From Deltaproteobacteria bacterium (GTDB lineage Bacteria > Myxococcota_A > Polyangia > JAAYKL01): a stretch of 39,980 bases of DNA. Every line of letters starts with the position of its first letter. Within the stretch, counting starts at the first letter, position 1. Both the position numbers and the translations under genes were made by a program. The notes beneath the pieces are model-generated. The model saw only the letters and a list, made by a program, of their open reading frames with translations, searched no databases and had not been told where the DNA came from. The stretch is from the NCBI GenBank assembly GCA_028713995.1, contig JAQTNF010000001.1, positions 1 to 39,980 on the forward strand, in the 5' to 3' direction. Of this stretch, positions 1-7,827 are shown in pieces.

Positions 1-1575
1 ATCGCGGCGCGGGTCGACCGCGTCGTCCCGTTCTACGTCGGCCTTTTGAACCGCTCGTTCCGGCACAGGAACAAGGTGCTCTTCGGCGGCGCGGCCATCT
101 TCGCGCTCAGCATCGTGGCCAGCGCGCTGTGGCTGAACGTGGACTTCATGGCGCCAAGCGACGTGGGCGAGATCAACCTGGCGGTCAAGGTGCAGCCCGG
201 CACCACGATCAAGGATTTCGACACGCTCGCGCGCCGCGCGGAGAAGGAGATCTCCGCCGAGGTGCCGGAGGCTGTGGCGGTCGAGGTGCAGTTCGGGGAG
301 ACCGAGGGCTTCGGCGCGTTCTTCGGCGGGCAGTCGGCGACCGCGGGCAGCATTTTCATCAAGCTGCCGCCCATCAAGCAGCGCGCCCGCCGCCAGTCCG
401 AGATCGAAACCGCCGTGCTGCGGCGGCTCGCGAGCATCCCGGGAATCACGGCCTCGGTGCGGCAGGAGATGTCGTTCTCGTCGGGCACGGGCGACATCGA
501 GATCAAGGTGGTGGAGGACGACCTCGACAAGCTGCGCGAGGAGGCGGAGGACCTGGTGCGGCGCATCGAGAAGCTCGACGGCGTGCGCGGCGTCGAGTTC
601 TCCATGGAGCTCGGCCGCCCGCAGCTCGGCGTGCGGCTCGATCGCGAGCAGCAGAAGGCGCTCGGCCTCATGCCCGCCGAGGTCGTGGGCTCCATCTCGT
701 CCTATTACCAGGGCAACAAGGCAGGCGTCTTCCGCGAAAAGGGCGACGAGTACGACATCCTGGTGCGCGCGCCCAAGGAGCGGCGCGAGGACGCGCGCCT
801 GCTCGGCGAGGTGCCCCTCGTCACCCCGGCCGGCAAGATCGTGCCGCTGCGCGCCGTGGCAACGGTCAGCGAAGATGTGGGCCCGGTCACCATCGAGCGC
901 TACAACCAGCGCCGCGTCGGCGTGGTCTCGGTCTACAAGAAGCCCGGCACGCCGCTCGGCCCGCTCTCGGACGAGGTGAAGAAGATCACGGCGGGCAGGA
1001 CCGACATCGACATCGGCGGAGCGGCCTCGGACATGGAGGAGTCGTTCCTCTACCTTATTATCGCCCTTGCGGTGTCGATCTTCCTCGTCTACGGCGTGAT
1101 GGCCGCCCTGTTCGAGTCGCTGCTCGAGCCGTTCGTCATCCTCTTCTCGATCCCGGTGATGTGGATCGGCGTGGCGGCCATGCTGATCCTGACGCGCACG
1201 ACCCTGCAGATCACGGCCCTCATTGGCCTCATCATCCTGGTCGGCATCGTGGTCAACAACGCCATCGTGCTCGTCGACTACCTGAAGCGGCTGCGCGAGC
1301 GCGGCATGCCGCTCGTGGAGGCGGCGCTCGAGGCCGGACGGGCTCGGCTCAGGCCCGTGCTGATGACCGCCTGCACCACCACCCTGGCCATGGTCCCGCT
1401 GGCGCTCCAACTAGGCGAGGGCTCCGAGACCTGGTCGCCCATGGCGCGCACCGTGATCGGCGGGCTGGCCGCGTCGACGATCCTGACCCTGTTCATCGTC
1501 CCCATCGTCTACGTCATGATCGCGGGCTTCCTCGATCGCCTGCGTGCGCGGCGGCGGCCGCCAGCCGATCGATAA
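1..1575 (+). CDS. RND efflux permease, C-terminal part (HAE1/AcrB type)
   Basis: The reading frame is open from base 1, so the gene is cut by the window edge and only its last 524 codons are present. It matches the second half of an inner-membrane RND transporter that exports drugs or other small molecules using proton influx. A periplasmic porter/docking section fills roughly fragment residues 20-340. A cluster of membrane segments follows, with the TM10-11 type motif GIVVNNAIVLVDY near residue 417 and the RLRPVLMTACTT stretch after it, both typical of the HAE1 family. The C-terminus is basic (RARRRPPADR). It is convergent with the cNMP-binding gene, with a gap of 14 bases. Substrate cannot be told; membrane-fusion and outer-membrane partners would lie outside the window. 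Confidence 0.93.
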   Translation: MAARVDRVVPFYVGLLNRSFRHRNKVLFGGAAIFALSIVASALWLNVDFMAPSDVGEINLAVKVQPGTTIKDFDTLARRAEKEISAEVPEAVAVEVQFGETEGFGAFFGGQSATAGSIFIKLPPIKQRARRQSEIETAVLRRLASIPGITASVRQEMSFSSGTGDIEIKVVEDDLDKLREEAEDLVRRIEKLDGVRGVEFSMELGRPQLGVRLDREQQKALGLMPAEVVGSISSYYQGNKAGVFREKGDEYDILVRAPKERREDARLLGEVPLVTPAGKIVPLRAVATVSEDVGPVTIERYNQRRVGVVSVYKKPGTPLGPLSDEVKKITAGRTDIDIGGAASDMEESFLYLIIALAVSIFLVYGVMAALFESLLEPFVILFSIPVMWIGVAAMLILTRTTLQITALIGLIILVGIVVNNAIVLVDYLKRLRERGMPLVEAALEAGRARLRPVLMTACTTTLAMVPLALQLGEGSETWSPMARTVIGGLAASTILTLFIVPIVYVMIAGFLDRLRARRRPPADR

Positions 1576-1589
1576 CACCCCGGCATGGC

Positions 1590-2060
1590 TCAGCCGAACT
1601 TGGAGGACACGGACAGGAACGTGAGCTTGTTGTCGGTCTCGCGCAGCCGCGAGGACAGCGTGCGCACGAACGCCCACAGGATGTCGTAGGCCACGATCTT
1701 GTCCACGAAGAGCAGGTCGTCGAGGTCACGCTTGTTGAGCGTGAGCAGCTTGGCGCTCTCGTGGGCGAGCGCGTCGGCCGAGCGCGGGCGGCCGTCGATG
1801 AGCGCCATCTCGCCGAAGTAGTCGCCCGGCTCCAGGATCGCGAGCGCCTCCTCGCCCATGCCGGGAAGCTGTCTGCTGATGCGGATGCGGCCCTCGAGGA
1901 TGAGGTAGAAGCGGTCGCCCGGATCGCCCTCGCGGAAGACGTGCTTGCCGCGCGCCACGGCCTCGAGCCCGGTGAACGCCGCGAGCCGCGTGAGGTGCGA
2001 CTCCGGCAGGCTGTTGAAGAGCTTGGTGGCGGCGAGCGCCCTCCTGGCTTCCTCGATCAT
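1590..2060 (-). CDS. cyclic nucleotide-binding domain protein
   Basis: A 156-residue protein made almost entirely of one Crp-type cNMP-binding beta-roll. The phosphate-binding cassette is visible at about residues 75-92 (YFGEMALIDGRPRSA) with the Glu and Arg expected to contact the cyclic nucleotide. There is no helix-turn-helix after it, so it is not a CRP-like transcription factor. It probably acts as a stand-alone sensor or regulatory subunit. The start ATG overlaps the trxB stop as ATGA, so translation should be coupled to trxB. Its ligand (cAMP, cGMP or none) cannot be told from sequence. A much longer in-frame extension through trxB is a shadow and was not used. Confidence 0.85.
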   Translation of the reverse strand: MIEEARRALAATKLFNSLPESHLTRLAAFTGLEAVARGKHVFREGDPGDRFYLILEGRIRISRQLPGMGEEALAILEPGDYFGEMALIDGRPRSADALAHESAKLLTLNKRDLDDLLFVDKIVAYDILWAFVRTLSSRLRETDNKLTFLSVSSKFG

Positions 2061-3004
2061 GGCTTTCCCTGCCGTTCCTCGTCGAGGAACCTGGCCGCGT
2101 CGATGGCGGCCATGCACCCGGTGCCGGCCGCGGTGATCGCCTGCCTGTAGACCGTGTCGCGCACGTCGCCCGCGGCGAACACGCCCGGCACGCTCGTGTG
2201 GGTGCCGCCCGGCCGCGTCACGATGTAGCCCTGGGGATCGAGCTCGAGCTGGCCGGCCACGAGCGCGGTGCTCGGGACGTGCCCGATGGCCACGAACACG
2301 CCGTCGAAGGCCAGCTCCTCGGTGCGCCCGTCGCGCGGATCCTTGAGCCGCACGCCTTTGACGCCCGTCGCGTCGCCCAGGATCTCGTCGACCACGCGGT
2401 GCCAGGCCACCTTGATCCTGGGATGGCGAAGGACCCGGTCCGCGGCGACCTTCGCCGCCCGCAGCTCTCCGCGCCGGTGCACCAGGATCACCTCGGACGC
2501 GAGGCCGGCCAGGTAGACGGCGTCCTCGCAGGCCGTGTCCCCGCCGCCCACGACCGCGACCTTCTTGCCGCGGAAGAAGAACCCGTCGCAGGTGGCGCAG
2601 GCCGAGACCCCCATGCCGCGGAAACGATCCTCGGAGGGCAGGTCGAGCCACCTGGCCTGCGCGCCCGTGGCCAGGATAAGCGCGCGCGCGAGCACCTCGT
2701 TCGGGCCAACCTGCATGCGGAACGGGCGGCGGGACAGGTCGACGCGGTCCACGGTCTCGCTCACGATCTTTGCGCCCACGCGCTCGGCCTGGGCGCGCAT
2801 GCGGGCCATCAGATCCGAGCCGGAAAGCGGCTGCTCGAAGCCCGGGAAGTTCTCCACCTCGGTCGTGATCGTGAGCTGCCCGCCGGGCACGACCCCCTCG
2901 AACAGGAGCGGCTCATGGCCCGCGCGCGAAGCGTAGATCGCGGCGGTCAGCCCCGCCGGACCCGACCCGATGATGACGATGTTCCCCGGTTCGCTTGCGC
3001 CCAT
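2057..3004 (-). CDS. trxB: thioredoxin reductase
   Basis: A 315-residue low-molecular-weight thioredoxin reductase, the usual family length. It transfers electrons from NADPH through FAD and a redox cysteine pair to thioredoxin in the cytoplasm. Visible motifs in order are GSGPAG (FAD binding, about residues 13-18), CATCDG with the active-site cysteines near residues 132-135, GGGDTACED (NADPH site, about 150) and FAAGDVRD (second FAD motif near the C-terminus). The ATG follows an AGAGGG ribosome site. It is the first gene of a two-gene unit whose second gene, the cNMP-binding protein, begins inside its stop codon. lgt lies 100 bases upstream on the same strand. Confidence 0.96.
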   Translation of the reverse strand: MGASEPGNIVIIGSGPAGLTAAIYASRAGHEPLLFEGVVPGGQLTITTEVENFPGFEQPLSGSDLMARMRAQAERVGAKIVSETVDRVDLSRRPFRMQVGPNEVLARALILATGAQARWLDLPSEDRFRGMGVSACATCDGFFFRGKKVAVVGGGDTACEDAVYLAGLASEVILVHRRGELRAAKVAADRVLRHPRIKVAWHRVVDEILGDATGVKGVRLKDPRDGRTEELAFDGVFVAIGHVPSTALVAGQLELDPQGYIVTRPGGTHTSVPGVFAAGDVRDTVYRQAITAAGTGCMAAIDAARFLDEERQGKP

Positions 3005-3104
3005 GTTTCGCCCTCTTCGCGTCCGCTGCCCGATTCAAGGCGCATGCTAGCATCCGGCGCCGCGCGGTTCAACCGGAGGCCGGCCAACCGGCAGGACCTG
3101 CGGA

Positions 3105-4049
3105 TCAACCGAGTATGCGAGCCGCGCGGCGGCGGAAGCGGCCCCACAGCCACACGCACACGCCCGTGAACGCGACGGCGATGATCTGGCTCGAGGAGAG
3201 GCCGAAGAACTCGCCGCGCTCGTCGCGCCGCAGGAACTCCACGAGGAACCTCACCGCGGCGTACCCGATCATGGCCACGCAGAAGACCTCGCCGTCGAAG
3301 CGCTTGCGCGGACGCAGCACGAAGTAGGCGAACGCGGCCACGGCCAGGCTCCCGAGCGCCTCGTAAAGCTGGGTGGGGTGCACGGGCAGGGAGTGCAGGC
3401 GGTAAGACGCGAGCAATCCCTCCTCCCACTGGGAGCGCGACGCGGCCGAGCGGCCCGGGAACACGACCCCGATTGCGCAGTCGGTGCGCGCGCCGAAGCA
3501 GCACGAGGCCAAAAAGCACCCCATGCGGCCCCACGCCAGGCCGAAGGTGATCGTCCAACCGGCCATGTCCACGACCTTGCCCGCCGGCCACCTGTGCCTG
3601 CGGATGAAGTGGATCGAGTAGAGCGCCGCGGCGATGAGCCCGCCGTAGAAGGCGAAGCCGCCCGCGGTCACGTCGGCGAAGGCCAGGCAGTTCCGCTGCA
3701 CCGGGTGGCACAGGCCGCGCGCCGCGTCCCACGCGCCCTTGAGCGCCGCGCAGTCGCCGCGGTCGACCTTCCAGTCGACCTTCGCGGGATCGATGCACAC
3801 ATGCACGTAGTCCCAGAAGTGGCCGTCCACGAGCACGTGCATGATGCGCGAGCCCACCACGCCGAGCAGCGCCATGATGATGACGAAGTCCACGAACAGC
3901 CTGGGATCGAGGCCGTGGCCCTTGGCCCAGCGCCGTCCGAGGATCGTGACGATGATGAACCCGAAGGTGAGCAGGCCGAAGTAGGACGGCAGCGCCAGGT
4001 TGCCGAGGCCCGCCACGCCGCTCGGGATGCTGATGAGCTCCGGATTCAT
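3105..4049 (-). CDS. lgt: prolipoprotein diacylglyceryl transferase
   Basis: A 314-residue polytopic inner-membrane enzyme that transfers diacylglycerol from phosphatidylglycerol to the lipobox cysteine of prolipoproteins. Family motifs are visible: GGFAFYGGLIA near residue 131 (the equivalent of the conserved GG-x3-GG loop), WGRMGCF near 175 and HPTQLYE near 220. A cysteine-containing insert of about 40 residues lies between the second membrane segment and the GGFAFYGG motif. The start chosen is the ATG five bases after the stop of the upstream exported-protein gene; the frame stays open upstream but that part overlaps the neighbour and looks non-coding. The enzyme fits a window rich in predicted lipoproteins. 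Confidence 0.95.
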   Translation of the reverse strand: MNPELISIPSGVAGLGNLALPSYFGLLTFGFIIVTILGRRWAKGHGLDPRLFVDFVIIMALLGVVGSRIMHVLVDGHFWDYVHVCIDPAKVDWKVDRGDCAALKGAWDAARGLCHPVQRNCLAFADVTAGGFAFYGGLIAAALYSIHFIRRHRWPAGKVVDMAGWTITFGLAWGRMGCFLASCCFGARTDCAIGVVFPGRSAASRSQWEEGLLASYRLHSLPVHPTQLYEALGSLAVAAFAYFVLRPRKRFDGEVFCVAMIGYAAVRFLVEFLRRDERGEFFGLSSSQIIAVAFTGVCVWLWGRFRRRAARILG

Positions 4050-4054
4050 GGCCC

Positions 4055-4477
4055 CTAGTAGCGCGGCCCCCTGGTCTCGATGAGGAGACCGTCGCGCTCG
4101 GCCAGGGTCTCGAGGAGCGTCAGCTCCTTGCGCACGACCTTCTGGTGGAAACGATACTTGTCCATGACGCCTTCGGCCGCGTAGTGGAACGACCGCTCGA
4201 TGTTCTCGAGCACGAGCAGGAAGTGCGGGTGCAGGGCCGCGTACTGCGCGGGCGGCGTCATGCGCTCGGCTTCTCTCGCGTTCAGCTCGGCCATGTTGCA
4301 CGCGTAGGTCGCGAGTTGCCGGTCGCCGAGGTGGCCGTGCACGAACTCATCGGCGCGCACCGCCCAGTCGAGCATGAGCTGAAAGCGGCTCTCGTACTCG
4401 TTCTTGGTCTCGGCCGAGGCCGGCGCGAGCCGCAAAACCGCGACGGCCGCGAGCGCCAGGAACGTCAAACGTCGCAT
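4055..4477 (-). CDS. small exported helical protein, function unknown
   Basis: A 140-residue protein with a clear signal peptide (basic MRR, hydrophobic core, ASA cleavage site near residue 22). The mature part looks all-helical and is rich in His, Glu and Arg; one Cys lies in ATYACNMAELN. No known domain was recognised. An AGGAG ribosome site sits just before the ATG. It ends five bases before lgt on the same strand and is probably cotranscribed with it, which may point to an envelope role, but no function can be given. Confidence 0.75.
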   Translation of the reverse strand: MRRLTFLALAAVAVLRLAPASAETKNEYESRFQLMLDWAVRADEFVHGHLGDRQLATYACNMAELNAREAERMTPPAQYAALHPHFLLVLENIERSFHYAAEGVMDKYRFHQKVVRKELTLLETLAERDGLLIETRGPRY

Positions 4478-4502
4478 TGCATCTCCTTGATTCGAGCGCG
4501 GA

Positions 4503-5615
4503 TCAGGTGACGGGCACGGTCGGGCACCCGAACGTGGCCTTCACCGTCTTCACTTCGCCGCCCTTCAGCTTGTCGCAGGCCTGGTCGCAGAACTCGACGC
4601 GCGTATGTGTGTCGTCGGTCCACGTCCAGCCCGTGCCCTTGACGCACCCTTCGTCGTACCCGACCACCTCCCCGTCGAAATAGAAATTCACGTTGTTGGG
4701 ATCCGCCGTCGCGTCCGGCGCCTTGATATCGTAGGTGCAGGTCACCACGGCATTGGCGATGGACGAGATGGCGTCCTGGAGGGTCTGCTGGTCCTGCGCG
4801 TCGACCCATTCCTGGCCGGTTCCGCCCGCCTGGGCGATGGCCTGGAGCTGGTCCGGTGACGCGCCCGAGCCGAAGCCGATGACGTATGTCTTGATGCCCT
4901 GGCCGAGGAGCTCCGTCGTGAGCTCGCCGAGCTGCTCGGGCGTCTCGTCCGCGTGACCTCCGCAGGCGATGCCGCAGTTGCCGGCGCCGTCGGACACGAG
5001 CAGGAGGTACTTGAGGGCGTCCGGGCCCGTGAAATTCGGCGCGTAGCCGGGATCGGTGAACTGGTTCATGGCGCAGTAGAGCGGGGTATGGCCCGAAGGC
5101 GTGAGCGTGTTGATGCGGGTCTTGATGTTGGTCGTGTTGCCCGCGGCGCAGTCCACGATGACGGGCGCAGACACGCCGCAGTTGTCGTCATTCGGAAACC
5201 GGTCGAAACCGAAATTGATCTGGTCTCCCCACGTATCGAGTATGGAATTCAGGGCTCCCTGGGCCTGGGACCACTTCGACGGGTTCTCCTCGGACATGGA
5301 TCTCGACAGGTCCTGGAGAATCATGAGCCGGACGGGCACGAACTGGATGTCGAAATTGTCCTCGCCGCAGACCTCGCTGTCATTCGTGTCGGTGTCCGTG
5401 TCGGTATCCGTGTCGGTGTCGCCGTCCGCGTCCGAGTCGCCGTCCGCGTCCGAGTCGCCGTCCGCGTCGTTGTCCGCGCCACCGTCCGAGGAATCGGTGT
5501 CTGTCCCGTTCCCGCTGTCGGCGCTGTTCGCGGACCCGCCCCCCTCACACCCGACCACAGACCAGAAGAACATCGTGAGGACCATGCCGGTAAGCAAAAT
5601 AAAAGCTCGGATCAT
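4503..5615 (-). CDS. vWA-domain lipoprotein with Asp-rich tether
   Basis: A 370-residue predicted lipoprotein. The signal sequence ends in the lipobox VVGC (Cys23), followed by a low-complexity tract of about 50 residues built from DADGDS and DTDTDT units. From about residue 90 comes a von Willebrand factor A domain with the metal-site motif D102-L-S104-R-S106, a GHTPLYCA segment for the third loop and VSDGAGNC for the last metal ligand. The last 70 residues hold several cysteines (CTYDI, DEGCVKG, CDQACDK, FGCP). The start is the ATG after GGGAGGG; a longer upstream reading lacks a ribosome site. vWA domains bind proteins or matrix in a metal-dependent way; its partner is unknown. Confidence 0.88.
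   Translation of the reverse strand: MIRAFILLTGMVLTMFFWSVVGCEGGGSANSADSGNGTDTDSSDGGADNDADGDSDADGDSDADGDTDTDTDTDTDTNDSEVCGEDNFDIQFVPVRLMILQDLSRSMSEENPSKWSQAQGALNSILDTWGDQINFGFDRFPNDDNCGVSAPVIVDCAAGNTTNIKTRINTLTPSGHTPLYCAMNQFTDPGYAPNFTGPDALKYLLLVSDGAGNCGIACGGHADETPEQLGELTTELLGQGIKTYVIGFGSGASPDQLQAIAQAGGTGQEWVDAQDQQTLQDAISSIANAVVTCTYDIKAPDATADPNNVNFYFDGEVVGYDEGCVKGTGWTWTDDTHTRVEFCDQACDKLKGGEVKTVKATFGCPTVPVT
5421..5468. repeat. 18-bp tandem repeat inside the vWA lipoprotein tether
   Basis: An 18-base unit beginning gccgtccgcgtcc is repeated exactly at 5421-5438 and 5439-5456 and continues for 12 bases. On the coding (minus) strand it specifies the hexapeptide DADGDS. The flanking region 5385-5495 is a looser GAC/GAT-based hexanucleotide array. 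Such a tract is prone to length change by slippage or unequal recombination. Confidence 0.9.
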
Positions 5616-5727
5616 GACGGTTCCCTCCCTTTCCGCGCGGACGAGCTGCGTTCCGGCCCCATCCCGCACAATGGCTAAGTGTACCAAGGAATCCGGACAA
5701 GGGCAGCACTCGTTTTCCGCGCCGTCT

Positions 5728-6462
5728 TCAGCCTGGCGCCCGACCGCCGGACGTCGCCGTGACCGAGCGCGCCGCGAGCGCGCGGGCGGCCGCGTCCTTC
5801 TCGGCCTCCTTCTTGCTGCGCCCCCGGCCGCGCGCCAGCACCTCGCCGCCGGCCACGATCTCGACCTCGAACACCTTGTCGTGATCCGGTCCCTCCTCGC
5901 TCACGACCCGGTACATGGGGCCCCTGCCGGCGCCAGCCTGCAGCACCTCCTGGAGCGAGGTCTTGGCGTCGCCCGGCAGATCACCCTCGACCACCGGGTC
6001 GAGCGCGGGCCCGAGCCAGGCGAGCGCCACGCGGCGCGCCGCCTCGTAGCCGGCGTCCAGGTACACCGCGCCCAGCACGGCTTCCACGGCGTCGGACAGG
6101 ATGGACGATCTGTCCCTCCCGCTCGTCTTCTCCTCGCCCTTGCCCAGCCTGAGCGCCGCGCCCAGATTGACCCGCCGCGCCATGTCGGCCAGGCCCGCCT
6201 CGTTGACGAGGGCCGCGCGCCGCCGCGTCAGCTCGCCCTCGGACGCGCCGGGGCAGCGCTCCATGAGCGCCTCGGCCACGATGAGATCGAGCACCGCGTC
6301 CCCCAGGAACTCGAGCCGCTCGTTGTGTGCGCTCCGGTCCGGGTGCTCGTTGACGAAGGAGCGGTGCGTGAGGGCCTCGGCAAGGAGCCGCACGTCCGCG
6401 AAGGTGTGACCGAGGCGCCCGAAGAGCGCAGCCGGATTCCAGGTTTCGTCGGATTGGGACAA
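5728..6462 (-). CDS. rnc: ribonuclease III
   Basis: A 244-residue double-strand-specific endoribonuclease that processes rRNA precursors and structured RNAs. The signature NERLEFLGDAVL is at about residues 47-58, with the second acidic cluster in ILSDAVEAVLGAVYLDAG. A C-terminal dsRNA-binding domain spans about residues 170-235 and ends in the RSKKEAEKDAAARAL helix. Length is normal. The start is a TTG preceded by AGGAGG about ten bases upstream. It is divergent from the VKOR-DsbA gene, 110 bases away, and lies upstream of the vWA lipoprotein on the same strand. Confidence 0.95.
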   Translation of the reverse strand: MSQSDETWNPAALFGRLGHTFADVRLLAEALTHRSFVNEHPDRSAHNERLEFLGDAVLDLIVAEALMERCPGASEGELTRRRAALVNEAGLADMARRVNLGAALRLGKGEEKTSGRDRSSILSDAVEAVLGAVYLDAGYEAARRVALAWLGPALDPVVEGDLPGDAKTSLQEVLQAGAGRGPMYRVVSEEGPDHDKVFEVEIVAGGEVLARGRGRSKKEAEKDAAARALAARSVTATSGGRAPG

Positions 6463-6572
6463 GGGATCTCACGCCTCCTGCCCCTGCCGCGGGGCGCAAG
6501 CGCACTATACCACCTCGGGCCGCAAGGGCCGATCCCCGTTTACATCCGGCCGCTTCTCCTCTACTTAAAGGC

Positions 6573-7772
6573 GTGAGCGAGACCATGGGATCCCCGAGCA
6601 AGACCGCCAGGCCGCAGGGCCGGACCCTCCTCACCGTGGCGGCCGCCCTGTGCATGGCTGGCCTCGGGATCTCGGCGGAGCTCACGCGCATCCACGTGCT
6701 GACGCACACCGACCCCACGTTCCACTCCCTGTGCGCGGTGAGCGAGGAGGTCAACTGCGAGACCGTGGCCCAGTCCCCGTACTCGGTGGTTCTTGGGCTG
6801 CCGATCTCGGTGTGGGGCCTCCTGGCATACGCGGCCATGGGCTTCCTAGCCGTTTCGAGCCTCTTCGAGCGACGGCCGCACTCTTTGTGGCCGCGCGGGC
6901 TCCTTGCCGCGCTGTTCGCGCTCGCGCTCCTCGCCTCGCTCGTGCTCGGCACCCTCTCGTTCACGCGCATCGACTCAATGTGCCTGTTCTGCATGGGGAG
7001 CTACGCGGTGAACCTGGCGCTCTTCGCCCTCGGCGCGATCCTCGTGCGCCGAAGCGGGACGGGGCTGCTTTCTCTCCTCGCGGCGGATCTCAAGGCCATG
7101 GCCGCGCGGCCGGTGCTCGCGGGAGCGTTCGGGTTATCGGCCGCGGCGGTGGTGGTCGCGCTCGAATTGGCGGTGCCGGCCTACTGGACGCATCCGGCCT
7201 GGCAGGACCTTCCCGCGCTGCCGGACGGCGTCGACGACAATGGCCACCACTGGATCGGCGCGAGGAGCCCCAAGGTCACGGTGGTCGAGTTCAGCGACTA
7301 CGAGTGCCCGCACTGCCGCAGGGCGCACAAGGCGATGCGCTTTCTGGCCGCGAGCCGCCCGGACGACGTGCGCCTCGTGCACCGCCACTTCCCGCTCGAC
7401 CTGGCCTGCAACCCGCAGGTCAAGCGCAAGTTCCACGAGCGGGCCTGCGAGTTCGCGCGCGCGGCGGAGTGCGCGGCCGAGCAGGACCGGTTCTGGGCCA
7501 TGAACGATGCGCTCTTCTCGCTGCAGGAGAGCGCCAAGGCCGAGGACCTCGACCCGGAGCTCATCGCGGTCCAGCTCGGGCTCGACCGCTCGGCGTTCGT
7601 CGACTGCATGGCCGGGACCAAGGCGCGGGCGCGCGTCGAGGCGGACATCGCCGAGGCGATGAAGCGCGGGGTCGAAGGCACGCCCACGTACTTCGTCGGC
7701 AACCATGAGTACCCTGGTGGCGTCCCCACGTCCGTCATCGAGGACGCCATCAAACATCCTCCCCGGAAGTAG
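6573..7772 (+). CDS. VKOR-DsbA fusion, envelope disulfide-forming protein
   Basis: A 399-residue fusion of a vitamin K epoxide reductase domain (residues 1-175) with a DsbA-like thioredoxin domain (about 225-399). The VKOR part has membrane segments, the loop pair Cys54/Cys62, and the quinone-proximal CxxC Cys137-Cys140 (MCLFC). After a further membrane helix (about 181-200) the thioredoxin part carries CPHC (Cys245-Cys248) and the expected cis-proline in GTPTYF (Pro371). It should pass electrons from folding envelope proteins to quinone, combining the DsbA and DsbB roles. A GTG at 6573 is taken as start; the ATG at 6585 is an equal alternative because the ribosome site is weak. Confidence 0.92.
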   Translation: MSETMGSPSKTARPQGRTLLTVAAALCMAGLGISAELTRIHVLTHTDPTFHSLCAVSEEVNCETVAQSPYSVVLGLPISVWGLLAYAAMGFLAVSSLFERRPHSLWPRGLLAALFALALLASLVLGTLSFTRIDSMCLFCMGSYAVNLALFALGAILVRRSGTGLLSLLAADLKAMAARPVLAGAFGLSAAAVVVALELAVPAYWTHPAWQDLPALPDGVDDNGHHWIGARSPKVTVVEFSDYECPHCRRAHKAMRFLAASRPDDVRLVHRHFPLDLACNPQVKRKFHERACEFARAAECAAEQDRFWAMNDALFSLQESAKAEDLDPELIAVQLGLDRSAFVDCMAGTKARARVEADIAEAMKRGVEGTPTYFVGNHEYPGGVPTSVIEDAIKHPPRK

Positions 7773-7780
7773 GCCGGGCG

Positions 7781-7826
7781 AAACAGGCGGCTTGCTGCTC
7801 CATCGGCCTGCCTCTGCCGCATGTTT
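7781..7826. terminator. bidirectional terminator candidate between convergent genes
   Basis: Two arms, aaacaggcggc (7781-7791) and gccgcatgttt (7816-7826), are complementary at 10 of 11 positions around a 24-base loop that can pair further (aggc with gcct). The stem has a GC core flanked by A-rich and T-rich ends on both sides. It fills the 55-base gap between the convergent VKOR-DsbA and lamin-tail lipoprotein genes, as expected for a shared terminator. Confidence 0.5.
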
Positions 7827-7827
7827 A

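Noticed and set aside
129-2150. Long plus-strand frame across the RND end, the cNMP gene and trxB
   Set aside because: It is Arg/Gly/Ala-rich GC-driven shadow coding overlapping three well-supported genes.
5421-5468. CRISPR-like array
   Set aside because: The repeats are contiguous without spacers and lie in frame inside a lipoprotein gene.
5101-6576. Frames with VSVSVSVS and similar runs opposite the Asp-rich tracts (also near 8720, 27429, 10973 and 34814)
   Set aside because: They are the reverse reading of the GAC/GAT repeat arrays and have no start signals or domains.
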